Origin: Hericium rajendrae
Lineage: Eukaryota; Basidiomycota; Agaricomycetes; Russulales; Hericiaceae
Length of the DNA stretch: 64,000 nucleotides
Assembly (NCBI GenBank): GCA_033439255.1
Contig: CM065882.1
Span: forward strand, 1,922,001-1,986,000
Reading direction: 5' to 3'
How positions within the stretch are numbered: the first letter of the stretch is position 1; each line of letters begins with the position of its first letter. Below are positions 24,995 to 36,960 of the stretch, in pieces. The position numbers were made by a program, and so were the translations under genes. The notes below the pieces were generated by a model. The model saw only the letters and a list, made by a program, of their open reading frames with translations, ran no database searches and had not been told where the DNA came from.

Positions 24995-27900
24995 ATGGCG
25001 GCGTCGTCATCGACGGCACCCTCGACGACGCCGGTACATTCACATCCACTGCTCGCTGATGAGCCGCCCTCGCGCAGCGGACGTCGCATTCGACCCGTGG
25101 TCAAGCATGACGTGCTTTCACCGATAGAGAATGGGGACGCCAGACCATCGCCCAACTACTTCACACTCAAGGCGCAGCTGCAAGAACGTGCAGAAGCCGG
25201 CTCGAGACACTCAAGTGCAACCTGGGACGGGAGCGTGCGCGGCTATGGCGTTGGCAAGGCGGACAAGCGCGGAGGCGAGGGCAACCGTCGGAACCGTCTG
25301 GCAACGTTGTGGGATAGTCCTGAGGTTGGACGAGAAGCTCCCTTTTTCGTTGTCGGCTCGTCGAAGGATTCGCAGGACAGTCTGTCAAGGGCGGCTGAAC
25401 TGGTCACCGACGATGTCGGCCTCACTCCAGAAGCAGCGGCTAATATCCTGGCAACTCCATGGCATGACTATTCGGACGAGGCAATCCAGTCAGCCATTGC
25501 ATCATTGAGTCTTTCCGACTCTCCTGCATCCGCGACAGGGCACCCATACCATTCTGCCATCCGCGTTCTGTCCTCCGCGACCCACAATCTGACTAGAATT
25601 AGACGAGAACTAGAGGACGCCAGGAGGCTACTCCATGAGAAAGAAGTAGCACGTCGCAAGCGTGCCGATGAGCTCATGAAAGAACTTCAGCCTTCGGAAC
25701 AAGAGGTCGCAAGACGACTGTTACAATGTCTGTTTACCGATGATGATGAAGGCGGGCGTCAAGTTCGGAGGAAGCAAAGCCATATGGTGAGCATCGGACT
25801 CACTAGTCCGCTGCACAAACAGCTGATGGCTTGTTAATAAGTCTTTGACGGCCACCCTGTCTGAAGCTATTCATGATGAGGTCATGCTCGTCCGTACTGA
25901 TGACACTCACGAAGGATCTACACCCATGGCATCGAGAATCACTATCACGCCTCCCGCTGAGGACGATGCAGCTGCGTCTGCCTCGGAAGCCGACGATACC
26001 CAATCTGTAGCCCCCTCGTACAATTCTATGCCAGCGGACGATAGCAGCACTCACTCTGTCGGTAATACCAGCCAGAAAGCTCCAAGTATAGACACCCTGG
26101 CTAGCTCGAGATCTGAGAGGTCATTGATGAGCGACTGGATGGGTACATGGTGGGGAAAGGGCAAGACAAAATATGGACGACCGTCACTACCACCTTCTGA
26201 GGAGGACAGCAAGGAAGATGCGCCTAGTGATTCCGAACCGCTTTCGCCCAATGAAGTCGAGGACGAAGAGCCTCCTCTGTCACCGGTGACACCAGCGACG
26301 CCAGCCACAAAGAATGCGCGCCGCAAGGGAGGAGGCAGGAGCGTCTTCGGTACCCTCGGGTTCTCCATACTCAATCCGTCATTCACGACCCCAAGCAAGA
26401 AGCGGCGCAATCTCTCGGTTTCAGATATCACTTCATTTGAGCCGTCTTCGGATGCAACGCATGCGCGCTCGCGGTCCACAGTCAATTCTACTGTTGCTTC
26501 CCCTGTCGGCGTTGCATTCGCGATGCCTACACCTGTTCTGCCCAGCGTTACCACCGACTTACAGCCGTCTATCTCGAGTTCACCCGTCCCATCGACTGTA
26601 TCGCCCTACATTCCAGGCGAGAGACCGCCCCAAGGATCATCCCTCAGAGCGATCGTGCATGCTACACGAGTCATGACTACCGACGCAGGAAGTATCCTTG
26701 CTGATGGGGGCCGAGACACTGGCCCGCTTGTCGCCAGACTAGCACTAGAACTCGTCAAACACGCCCGCGAAGTTGCAATTGACATACGGGAGCTGCCTAA
26801 AGAGAAAAGGGAACGCAAAGTAGAAAGGGCGGATGCTTTGGATCCCACAAAGCCAAAGGCCACGCTCAGCAAGTCCACCAGTGATGTCGCTGGCGCACTG
26901 AACCAGGCTTTGCAGATTACGGACGACACACGGCGCCCTGTGCAGTCGCGCAAGGCTTCTTTCGCCGGCCCCATGTTAGCTTCGCCTCAGACTCTCTTTG
27001 GGAATCTACTCCCGCAGTCATCAAAGAGACCAGCAGCTCCATCAGAGACCAGTGCCAGGCATGCTGCCACTTACGCGCAAGACGCACAGAACCAACCAGC
27101 ACCCTCTAGTCCCGCCCCCCTTCCGGCACGTAAACTGGCGTCCGTCCCTCTCGAGTCTATCATTCCTGTTACTGCGAAGCCGCCTACCGAATATCTGTCG
27201 CGCAACTACACGCCGCTCACTGCGCGAAACTTCCGTCCGTCAATCCCGCTTCCCAATGCAGCGGCGCGCTTCTCGCTATACCATGACGATCGCAGTCATC
27301 AGCCCCTCACCGATCGCTTCGGATTCATGTACGACGTGTCGCAGTATGACGCGCTACTGTTGATCAGGGCCTATAAGTGCGGGAACACGGCACCGGCCTG
27401 CCTCACTGGCATCAAGATCGCAGACCGCTCAGAAGACAATGAGTGGTCCGATGATGAAGACGGGCCCGTGATCATCATTGTGAAAGATCCCTGTGACTGC
27501 AAAGGCGAACTGATCACGGAAGCGACGGATGCGCAGAGCGGACAGTCGTCGCTGGACAGGGTATCTACAGTGAACTCGTCAGGCACGGCACAGAGCCGAC
27601 CAGCATCTCCATCGTCCTCCCGAGCGAGCAGCGGCCGCAAACGTTCCAATACAACGACCAATGCCCCATCTTCCGCTCCAGTGATGCTCACGTCAATCTT
27701 GGCTGTCGATGCAGACACCCCGCGGCATATATGCGCGAATGTCATCCGGCGACTGCTCGAGCAGCTGACGGACCTGCATGACCAGCGCCAAGTGTCCCAG
27801 CGCAAGGACTGGGATTTGTACGTGAAGCAGAGACGCAAAGCCGTAGCAGCTGGCATGAAAGCAGCGCCCGCCATGACAACATCCGCCAGTGGCGTCGGCG

Positions 27901-28996
27901 CCGCAGCGATCCTGGGCCTCGGGACATCCATCGCGGAGGACGAGCTCTCTCACAGCGAAGGGCTGATCGGCTTTGCGCAGCTCGGCCTGTCGACTTACAG
28001 GGACCAGCGCCGCGAGTTGGACAGGCTTGTGCGCGGTGGCATCCCCTCGCCTACCGTTCGAAGCTGTGGCTCGAGTGCAGCGGGGGCCTCGAGATGCGCG
28101 AGCCGGGCTTGTTCACGGACTTGCTTGCCGAGGTGGATGCAGATGGCAGCGTGGTGCGGGAAATCGAGAAGGACGTCGGGAGGACGATGCCGCTGAATGT
28201 CTTCTTTGGAGGCGACGGTGCCGGCGTGGAGAAGCTGCGTCGCGTTTTGACGGCATACAGTCGGTAAGCTTGGTTTGACCCGCAACAGAGGTCATCACGC
28301 TGATATTTTGCAGACGCAACCCTTCTGTCGGATACTGCCAAGGGATGAATCTCGTCGCCTCCACGCTGTTACTAGTACACGCGGATGAAGAAGAGGCTTT
28401 CTGGGTTCTGACAGCTATCATCGAGCGAATCCTGCCCGAGGATTTCTTTTCACCCTCGTTACTCCCCTCTCGGGCATGTCCCTTGGTTCTTCTGGATTAC
28501 GTCCGAGAGCTGCTCCCCAAGGTGTACTCACACCTAACGCAGCTCGGCATCGACCTGCCCGCTATCTGTTTCTCGTGGTTTTTGTCCCTGTTTACCGATT
28601 GTCTCCCAGTCGAGGTGAGGCTCTCGCTGCAGACGTCCTCTCCATTGATCTGATACAATTCTCGCTACCAGACGCTCTTCAGGATCTGGGACCTGTTCAT
28701 GGTTGACGGATTAGACGTGCTATTCCGCATTGCACTGTCCATCCTTCGCATCAACGAGCAGGAACTGCTCCGGTGCGAGTCGATACCCGCCGCATATGTG
28801 GCCTTGGAAAGCCTGCCAACGCGCATGTGGCAGCCCGACAAACTACTGCAGGTTCGTATCTACTATCGATAGTTCGTTCATCACTGAACAAGGCCTATTA
28901 CAGTTGGAGGCCGACCTGAGATCGTACATCGTCCACGCTGACATTGTGAAGAAGCGGGATCGACACATCGCCGAGCTTGTACAAGCCATCGTTTGA
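24995..28996 (+). CDS. TBC-domain Rab GTPase-activating protein, one frameshift
   Basis: Predicted Rab-GAP of membrane trafficking. Start taken at ATG 24995 (MAASSSTAP); an upstream in-frame ATG lies at 24962. Exon 1 has a helical segment rich in Arg/Glu (about residues 200-260, likely coiled coil); exon 2 is long and Ser/Pro-rich, then RDWDLYVKQ-like helical sequence. The TBC domain follows: LVRGGIP, LAYRSKLWLECSGG, arginine finger in IEKDVGRT, glutamine finger in NPSVGYCQGMN, then SWFLSLFTDCLPVE and RIWDLFMVDG. Introns near 25786, 28264, 28615 and 28852. Within the domain the frame breaks at the C run 28043-28046: GGIP and LAYRS are read in different frames, one base short. No intron can repair this. 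Both GAP fingers lie after the break. Product about 1,300 residues if the frame is continuous. Confidence 0.88.
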
Positions 28997-29700
28997 GTAT
29001 TTCTTTCGTAGACATATCTTGGGTTTCTTGCTTTTTGGCATCATGGACAGCATACCATATTACACGCATTCAAATGTGGCATAACCGACATGCTTTCAGA
29101 TGTGAATATACTGTAGATCCTGTACAACAACGCTTCGGATCATAACGCACAGCCGGAGTCTGTCTGGAGCGATCAATGTCATCTCCGCGAGAGCGCTGAG
29201 CTAGCCAACTGTGTTCACAGACGTAGTCTGGCGGAAACACCATCCTCCTCATCGGCAGCTTCGTCATACGCAGGATCCAAACGGTCCCAAACGGTCGACC
29301 GTCCTCCTGAGCGAGAGCGACCGTTTTTTCACCGATTTCTTTCACGTGCCGCAGTCGTCACGTGACCTTTTTGGATCTGGCCCCCTCCCGCAAGATCTGG
29401 CACCAACCCCGGGCTCCAGCGACTAAGTCGAACGTCCCGCCTGGCGCACCGTCGCGCGATCCACGATCCACGTCCCCGGCGCCATCCGCTGTTCTCAACC
29501 ACTCGGGTAAAGGTAGCAAGAACCATAGTATTAGATTAGATAGATGTAATGTAGTACGACAAGATGTGGGGGCATCACGGAGCCCGCAATCGAAGAGAAA
29601 GTCGAAGAAAATGAGATAACTGACTATCTGAGCATGTGTTGGATGTCCCCTTGGATGTCCCCTCCCCATCCTCTCCCATAGCTGAGCCTACTTTCGAATG
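28997..29700. other. Spacer between TBC gene and transposon-like block
   Basis: About 700 bp with no supported gene. Two close copies of AAACGGTC (near 29279-29300) and a CACGTG/GTCACGTGAC pair near 29343-29366 are present. It may contain the left edge of the mobile block, but no matching inverted end was identified. Confidence 0.4.
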
Positions 29701-30125
29701 TCAATGCCCGCGCCCGTGCCCGCGCTGAGCGCCTATGCGCGCATTCGTCGCGTTCGTCGCGCCTGCGCCTGTCGCACCTATGTCTGCGCTCGCGCTCGTG
29801 CCTGCGCCCGCGCCCATTGCACACATGCCTGTGCCGCTCGTCGCGATCCCACCCACACTGCTCGTGCCCGTGCTCGTCGTGCTCATACCCGCAATGATGG
29901 CTGCGATGGTCGTGCTCGTCCATGCACTGGGCATGCCGGTGGCCGCAGTGCTTGAACCCACACCTGTTGCCCCCACGCCCGCGCTCGTCATGTTGTCTGA
30001 ACCCGCGCTCATCACGCCAGCGCTCGCGCTCGTGCTCGCACCCGCGCTCGTCGCGCCCATGCCCATGCCCGTGATGCGTGTGTTCGCACGCGCGCGTGTC
30101 GCCGCAGCGAGCGTCCCGGCGGCGG
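29701..30125. repeat. Degenerate GC-rich short-period repeat
   Basis: About 420 bp built of variants such as GCGCTCGT, GCCCGCGC and GTGCTCGTC with a roughly 6-bp period. It encodes the Gly/Ala/Thr/Ser tail of the DDE protein on the minus strand and leaves a long open frame on the plus strand too, a by-product of its composition. Confidence 0.75.
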
Positions 30126-33100
30126 CACCCGTTACGAGGACGAGCGGGTCGATAATGAGAAACCGATGCCCGGCAACGTAAGTTATGCGGTCATCGAGCG
30201 GCGGCCCATCTATCTCGAGGCCCTGCCACAGCTTAAAGAGGATGCGCTCCTCGGTATGTGCCTTAACGAGGCGCGCATCGAGCGTGAGCGCGAAGTTGAC
30301 GAGCTCGGTCGGCAAGTCGAGCGGATTCTGGCCTTCGACGAGGATCCGCTCATAGACATCGCGCACCGTGTCGAGGAATGCGGCGGCATTGAAATGTGTC
30401 CCATCTTTGTAAATTCCGCTCGGCTGGGGCCACGGCGGCGGCTTGTCCTTGTCATCCGCGATCCGCACGCCGTCCGAACAACACTTGAGTTTGTGGTTGT
30501 CGGGCGAGCCACTGGGGCCCGGATACTTGACGGTCTTGCAGCGGGTGCATGTCTGGACCTTGCGCTGTGACGACGAGGCAGAATCAGACGTGCATCAACG
30601 CGCGGCTCTGGGGTCGCGGGCGCGAAAAAGATGGAGACTTACCTCTTTCACGGCAGGCGACGAGAGTGCTATAAGGTTGCACTGCCTCGCCCAAAAATCG
30701 CTCGGCAGGCGCGTTTGATGAGCTGTACAATAGCATTGTCAGTGCTCAGGTAAAACTTACGGTAGAAGGAAGACTTACAGGTAAAATCCTGGGACTCGAT
30801 CCTCTTCTTAATTGACTTTTCAAACTGGCGGAGCCTTAGGATCAGAGCATCTGGATGTTTCTTGATGGTCCTCAAACCCTTCGCGTCATTCTTCGCGCGC
30901 AGCCGTTCATTGTATTCCGCCGTTGCGGTGACCCACATGTGTGATGTCATCGAAAACGTGGCCCATTTGTACTCATAGCGCATGTCGGTGAATAAATAGA
31001 ACTCGATGTCGCCATCGATCTTCATGGAGTGTGGGTGGATGCCAGTGAGCACGGAGCAGAAGCGCTGCGAGCGCGTCAAACCGTCCAGGTTCGGGATGGG
31101 GATGGGGCAAACGGCGACCTCCTTGTGTGATCGCATGGGCAGCTTGTCTGTGGGAGATGGTGAGCCGGCGGGAGATGGTGAGCTGGTCGCATTGATGCTT
31201 GCATCATTACAGGATGCATGTGCTGTGTAATCGCCAGCGGGAGCTGCATCTAAGAGAGCGCGCGCGGGATCGGCGGCGACTGCAGCTGCTTTGCTGGGAG
31301 GCTTGTGCGGCTGGAAGAAGGCGTCGATGCGCGGGCCGACCTTGCTGCCGCCCCCGCACACGGCTATCTTCGACTTCTTGAGGGTGACCTATGGCAAGTC
31401 AATAACGTCAACACAACACTAGAAAGGAGGCTGCGACGTACGGCGGAAGCAGTCTTCGGGCCGCTCTTCTGGGACAGCGTATGTGGTCGCTTTGCTGGAC
31501 GTTCTGCCTGGCTGCCATCGCGACCGCTGCTCGGTCCGTCCTCTTCCTGCTGCTGCGCAGCCTGCTCACAGTCTGCGTCTGACCGCTTCCGCTTGAGCGA
31601 TGTTCGTGTTATGCAGGCAGCATCTTCAGGTTGCACCTGGGAAGAAGTATTGATGGGTGGAAGAGAAGGCCCTGTGTCGAATGACGAGTCTTGGGTGAGA
31701 TCCTAGTGGAGTTGCATCAAAAAGACTGTCAAGATGCCCGTCAGAGAGTATAAATGTGCTGCAGACTCACGCATATGTCTGGAGCCGAATCAGCAGGCCC
31801 TCCTGACCCACTCGCTATCGATGCAGGCTGTGTCATGGTGGGTCGCGCTCTGACGAGCGGAGTGGGTTGTGCTGTGGTGGGAGCATCCTGTGGAAGAAGG
31901 CGCAGGGCGGGGTCGATGTGCATCGACCGGAGGATCGCGGCGCTCTGTGGTTCGACCTCGTCCGGATCTTCTTGCTCGGCCAGTTGAACGTAGTCGACCG
32001 GCACCTCAAAAAGCTCCTCCTTTGTCGGAGGAGCAACCTTGAGTGTCTTTACCTGCTCCTCGAGTAGACCGCCAAAGCTCTTCGCATGGGCGGAGGAGAG
32101 GAGACCGAACGTCTCGTTGCTATTCACTATGCGCAGCCGGGCCCGTTCCACCAATGCCGTGTTAGTATTGCGCTTGCGCTCGACTTGAACGAGCAACTTG
32201 TTCCACTTGTTCGCGACGTGATCAGTCAGATGCGCATGGTGAGAACCGTGGGTGGAAGAAAGGAAGTGATCCCGCAGCATGACAGGGCGCTGCCCCTCGA
32301 CCCGCGCGCTGAAGCCGATCCGCATGTTGCGGTGATGCACGAAATCGTGCGCGAGGGCGGAGAAAAGCTCGACACCACTGGGATGTGAGCGCATGATGGA
32401 GTTCCAGTGCTTGTTGGTGCCTTCAATACGGCTACCGTCCGTGCGGATATCCTGCCTGCAGCGCGAAAGGCATCCTTTCTTGACATGCGCGAGTTGGTCC
32501 TCGTGCACCTGCCATAAATAATCAGTCCAGTCCATCAGAATCAGAAGAACCGTGAGGGCATTCGCGGCCATGCGGAACGACAGAAATTCTCACCTTCTGT
32601 GCCGCTGCTGACCAAACAGTCCCCTTCTGTACCCATTTCTCGTACATTGCCTGCAGTTTGCTTTCTTGCTCTTCCTTGCTCCAGTACTCGGCCGGCTTGT
32701 CCTTTGTAGCGCGCGCCTTCAGGATCGCATCGACCACATCGTGCGCAACCGCAGATCGAAAGGGATTTGTTATCCCATTCACAACGGTAGCAAGATACCT
32801 GGAACAGTGTAAGTCACTTCGCATAGCTATAGCTAATAACGGTACTTACCTTGACATCAAGTGGTATGTATCCAGCACGATTTGAGCATTCGGGAGGGAC
32901 TGGAGGATGGCGGCACGGAAGTGACAACAGTTGTCGACGACGACTATCTCAGGCAAGTCGATCGCGAGTTCCTCGCACCGTCGAGAGTAACCATCGAGCA
33001 TTTCCGTCATCTCGGCATTGCGCTGTGTCTGACACATTTTCTGCTCACAGGTTAGACTCGCGTCTTTGTGATGGGATGTACGCTATCTACTCACCCAATT

Positions 33101-34466
33101 AAGCACCTCCGTGTACTCATTGATGATGCTGGTGATCCCGCCTCGCATCGCTGTCGTCCGTCTCCGCTTGCTGTCGACGACGACGGCCTTGTTCACGACT
33201 TTGAAGGTCGCATCAAGTGATAAGCATATTCCTTAGATTATTTGGTGAGCATGTGCAGTCCGGATCACAAATTACTTAAGGCTCACCGTGGAGTGTGCGC
33301 ATGTACTCTTGGGACTCCGACTCGCGCGATCGTGCGGTGAACTCGAGGAATACCTCAGAGATGATCTCGTCAGAGATGGATGCACCACCCAATAAGGGAT
33401 CAAAAGGATCAAGGAAGTCTTGCAACTGGTAGTAGTCGAAGAATGAGCTGTGCATGCTCTGGTACGTGTTGAGATAATCTAGCTGTGTCTTGAAGTATTC
33501 CAGGAGGTGAAGCTCTGACAAATCGGTGAGTTCATCCTACCATTTCTTTGTAGATGCGGGAACTCACGGCGCACGTTCTCTGCTAGCCCACTTGATGTCG
33601 TCGACGGTCGACACTCGATAACCAAATCGAGCAGCTCGCGCGTGACGGCACAGCGCTTGAAGAACACGGGAACACCACCTATCAATGCGCGTCAGCAACG
33701 GTATGATCATAACTAACACGTTGGCGAGATGACTTACGAGGGATGGCCCAGAGCTCCCAGTTTTTCCAGAGGGTCATGTTGGTGGTGGCGAAGTGGAAAG
33801 GAGGCTCGGGCTCCTTCTCCTTTGCCGGACGCCCCACGTTTCGCGCGCGCACCTTCTCGTGTTCGGTACTGCAGGCGCCGTCGCAACGCAGCTGGCAGCC
33901 GATGGCGTACTCCTCTTGGTGGATGCCGTGGATCTTGCGGTGACCTTTTGTGTTCCAGCCCTCCCATCCAATATTGGTCGAGTCGCAGGCCGGGCAAATC
34001 GCGAGCTCAGGGAAGTAGAATACGTGGAGTACGAACAATGGCTTCAGGTAAGCAACCTCAGGCTTAATTTTCGGGGCCTTATGGCGCATGGTGAGATCGC
34101 GATAGGTCGGCGGCACAAATTGAGGGCCGTAGAGGGGAATATCGTTGGGCAGCGATGATGCCGGCTTGCCCGGCGCTGCCATGGTAAGTTTGTGCACGTA
34201 GTCGACATACTTGACCACGTTGGCCTCCCACCGAAGCTGCGCTTCGGTAGCATATATCTTCTTCCTATGCTTCTGCCAGCTGGTGACCTTCTGTTTCACC
34301 TGCGGCAGCATGTCGCGTCAGTAAAGTGAGTCGCTCGCATTCAGCGCGTCAATCGAAGAGCACTTACTGATTTCTCCCAGTCCTGATCAAAGGCCGACCG
34401 CTGCTTGTCAGACGGCAAGGTGTTACGAATCAAAGCGCGGACGACTGCTGGGTCAAATGTCGACAT
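29701..34466 (-). CDS. Large ISL3/MULE-like DDE transposase-type protein
   Basis: Minus-strand gene with about ten short introns whose joins all restore one frame, start ATG 34466 (MSTFDPAVVRALIRNT). Regions in order: a helical start; a Cys/His-rich part with CPAC, HGIHQEEYAIGCQLRC and WKNWELWAIPR, resembling the fungal DUF6729-type zinc region (tentative); an RNase H-like core with D in CLSLDATFKVVNKAVVVDS, D in EIVVVDNCCHFRAAI and VLDTYHLMSRY, and a likely E in GSRIEGTNKHWN, the layout of ISL3/MULE transposases; a Lys/Ser-rich linker with SKVGPRIDAFFQPHK; a second region with CTRCKTVKYPG and KLKCCSDG; and an Ala/Gly/Thr/Ser low-complexity tail ending at 29701. No stop or frameshift was seen. 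Function as a transposase is inferred; superfamily placement is uncertain. Confidence 0.7.
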
Positions 34467-34927
34467 GGTGCCAGCAGTTCAAGAGATGGGGATGGATAGC
34501 AACACTCAAGGGAGGAGGACGGCGGCGGGAAATAAAGAGGAAGTGTAGGAATAGGAGAGAGCGAGGCTGGGCGATTGCAACCGCGGCGCCCCGCTCTCTT
34601 CACAAGTTACTACCCGTCGTCTTGGGTGAAACATCTCGGTTAAGTCAAGAGGTAATTCTCTTCACACTTTCATGGAAACGGACTGACAGCTCGCTAATTT
34701 GTATATTTTAGATCGTGCCGCTTCGCTAATTACAATGTTCAGGCGAGCTGCAGTAGTACAGACAGTAGGAACTACAGTGCATAATATGTATCAACTTCCA
34801 AAATTTGAAAGACTTCGATATTTTGGGGATAATGAGGAAACCGGTGCACGACGGGACTAAGGAAAGGAAAAAACTAATGTACATGGGATGCCCGTGCGCT
34901 TCTTCTTCATGGCTGCATCTCGGGCGA

Positions 34928-35727
34928 TCAGAGGACATGCATCGACAGCAGCCGAGCTGCCACGATGCGGGGCTTCTTCTGCGCGCCGTCGAAGACCGCT
35001 GGCTGTCCGCGGCGCAAGGTGAATCGCACGCGGACGCGCGATTCAAACGGAACATCCGCGAGCGTCTTGAATGCAGTCTGGTTGTTGTCCGAATCGTACA
35101 CGGGCATGTACGACATCGGATCTTGGCTGCTGGCCTCAGTGACCTAAAAGAAGATACAGAGTAAAAATAAGCATAAGATACATCAAGAACGCAAAAGGAT
35201 AGCAGCGGCGCGCGTACCTCTTTGACAATAGCGGAGGGCGCCCAGTAGATCTGGAGCAGCTCCGTATCCGTCGCGCTGCCTTCGCCACGCCATGTCTGGA
35301 CAAGCTCGGACGTAACGCCTCCTTGCTCCTTGCCGAGGGCGTCGACGGCATGCAGCCCGCGGCTCCAGACAGTGCGCTCCAATCCCGTCTCGGCCGGGGG
35401 ACCCAACCAGCACGACGCACGCTCGCGCCGGCGCTCAGCCTCGGCCTCGAAGCCAGGCTCGTGCCTATCTCCGTCGAACGTGAAGTAAAAGGCCGGCTCG
35501 CGCTTGAGCTTCGCCTTCATTTCGACAATGATCGCAGACCAATCGACCATGACGCCGTCCGGATTGACATGAGGGCGGCGCTCGCAAAAGAGGTCAGGCG
35601 GCTCGGTGCCAAGGCAGGTGAGGAACTTCGAGTTGGTGGGCACATCCATGAGCCCGGGCCGCCAGACAGGGAAGTTCTCCTCGTGGAATTTAGTGCGGGC
35701 GGCGACGACAGTGGGAGACTCGGCCAT
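34928..35727 (-). CDS. Companion ORF of the DDE gene, unknown function
   Basis: Two exons, start ATG 35727 (MAESPTVVAARTKFHEEN); a further in-frame ATG is at 35754. The intron (donor in KE|GTACGC, acceptor TTTTAG) joins ..YWAPSAIVKE to VTEASSQDPMSYMPVYDSDN, giving about 240 residues. Visible features: CLGTEPPDLFCERRPHVNPD, YFTFDGDRHEPGFEAEAE, and a beta-rich C-terminus VRVRFTLRRGQPAVFDG..RIVAARLLSMHVL. I do not recognise the family; the C-terminal pattern could be a small beta barrel, which is speculation. It lies upstream of the DDE gene on the same strand, about 460 bp away, and probably belongs to the same mobile block. Confidence 0.6.
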
Positions 35728-36384
35728 AGCGAGGTGGTGGTGGCTACAGTACAAGAGTAATTAGAGGCCCCTCTTACAGTGCGGACTCAACTTCATCTGG
35801 GCGCGCAGCCGCATCCTTACTTGGAAATCCCGCGAGCGGCAGTGGCGGGCAGTCGACACTCGCGATTCTAAGAGACATTTTACTAGCAATGACCCAGATC
35901 TTTGGGCAGGAGCATGAAGCGACGAGCCTGGCGCTCGGGTGGGCGCTTGAACGCCATCAAACGAAGCTCTGGTCGCGACGCGAGCCATGTACCAGCGGGA
36001 CCCAGCCATGGACCGACCCTTCCCAACCCTCCGGCGGCGGCGCCGGGACCCCCCCTTCCCTCATTTTTTCCGGCCTGCGGCAGCCAGGACCCTGCGTATG
36101 ACCGATTTCGCGTCCTCATCCCCGGAATAGCACGTGACCTGACGCGTAACCTGCGTCATGGAGAGAATGAGTGTCATCGCGGAATTGCAAAGTCTCTCGC
36201 GAGCCAGACCTGTCTCGAGACTTATATATAGTTAATTGCATTTGAATGAGGGAAGCTCGTTAAACCGGAACTTTTACACTTTCACAGTCTGTGAGTTCCT
36301 TTCTCGTCGAATCGACCTTTATTGACACGCCATTCACGAATCTTTCAATCACAGCTTACAGTTGTGCAACATCGCTGAGACCTC
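35728..36384. other. Spacer between the companion ORF and the HVA1 gene
   Basis: About 650 bp, divergent promoters. A TTATATATAG stretch near 36221 could be the TATA region of the downstream gene. No gene was seen. Confidence 0.4.
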
Positions 36385-36767
36385 ATGTCGCCAGGGAACA
36401 AAGAGATCGTCGACAGGGACGGGCAGCCCATCCATGTGGGCGACAAAGTGTGGTCCCACTTGAGGGGCGGGAAGCAGGAGGGCGTCGTCGAAGCCGTGCT
36501 GCTGAGCCAGGAGGACATCCACAACGCAGGCGATATTGGAGTTGTGATCAAGCACCCGCCAAAGGTGAGTACATGCACTCCCACTTCCAGTTAAGTGCAG
36601 AGGAAACCCGGCTGAACTGCGACCCCTGTAGGTAGTTTTCACTGACCAGGTAAGCTTCACTATACCGCTGCAAGATGTAAAGATTCATGTCCATCTGAAT
36701 GTAGCATGGGCACAAGGTCTCCCACAATCCTGATGCACTCATGCATGCCGAGCCTGAGCAGGAATAG
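36385..36767 (+). CDS. HVA1/DUF2945-type small Tudor-like protein
   Basis: Small protein of about 86 residues, MSPGNKEIVDRDGQPIHVGD, KVWSHLRGGKQEGVVEAVLL, then after splicing PKVVFTDQ and HGHKVSHNPDALMHAEPEQE. The pattern (D..G.PI..GD.V....RGG...G.VE, then a V.F.D..GHKV.HNP end) is that of the hypervirulence-associated TUDOR family, a small SH3-like beta barrel of unknown biochemical role in fungi and bacteria. Exons: 36385 to about 36564, an 18-nt micro-exon about 36632-36649, and about 36704-36767. It is convergent with SDH3, 193 bp apart. Confidence 0.85.
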
Positions 36768-36960
36768 AGGAAATGCCGTCAACCGAAGGAAAGGCAGAAG
36801 AGCATCTATTGTATCATAGCATCTTGCGTCAATGAACATTGACTAAAGTCTGAATCTACCTCTGCGTAATTCAGAATAACCCCGATTGCATTCGCAGCTT
36901 GAGAAATGCTATGTGTTGTAAGTAGTACAGGAAGAGATCCGGAACTTCCCAAACTGTGCT

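Noticed and set aside
28022-28080. A 52-nt GT..AG intron that would bypass the TBC frameshift
   Set aside because: It would delete the conserved RGGIP-LAYRSKLWLEC part of the TBC domain, so a one-base deletion is the better explanation.
29735-30181. 148-codon plus-strand frame rich in Ala/Pro/Val
   Set aside because: Arises from the short-period GC-rich repeat; the minus strand carries the spliced gene.
29067-36250. Possible inverted ends CATTCAAATG (29070) and CATTTGAATG (36239) for the DDE block
   Set aside because: Only 10 matching bases, no extension and no target duplication; likely chance.
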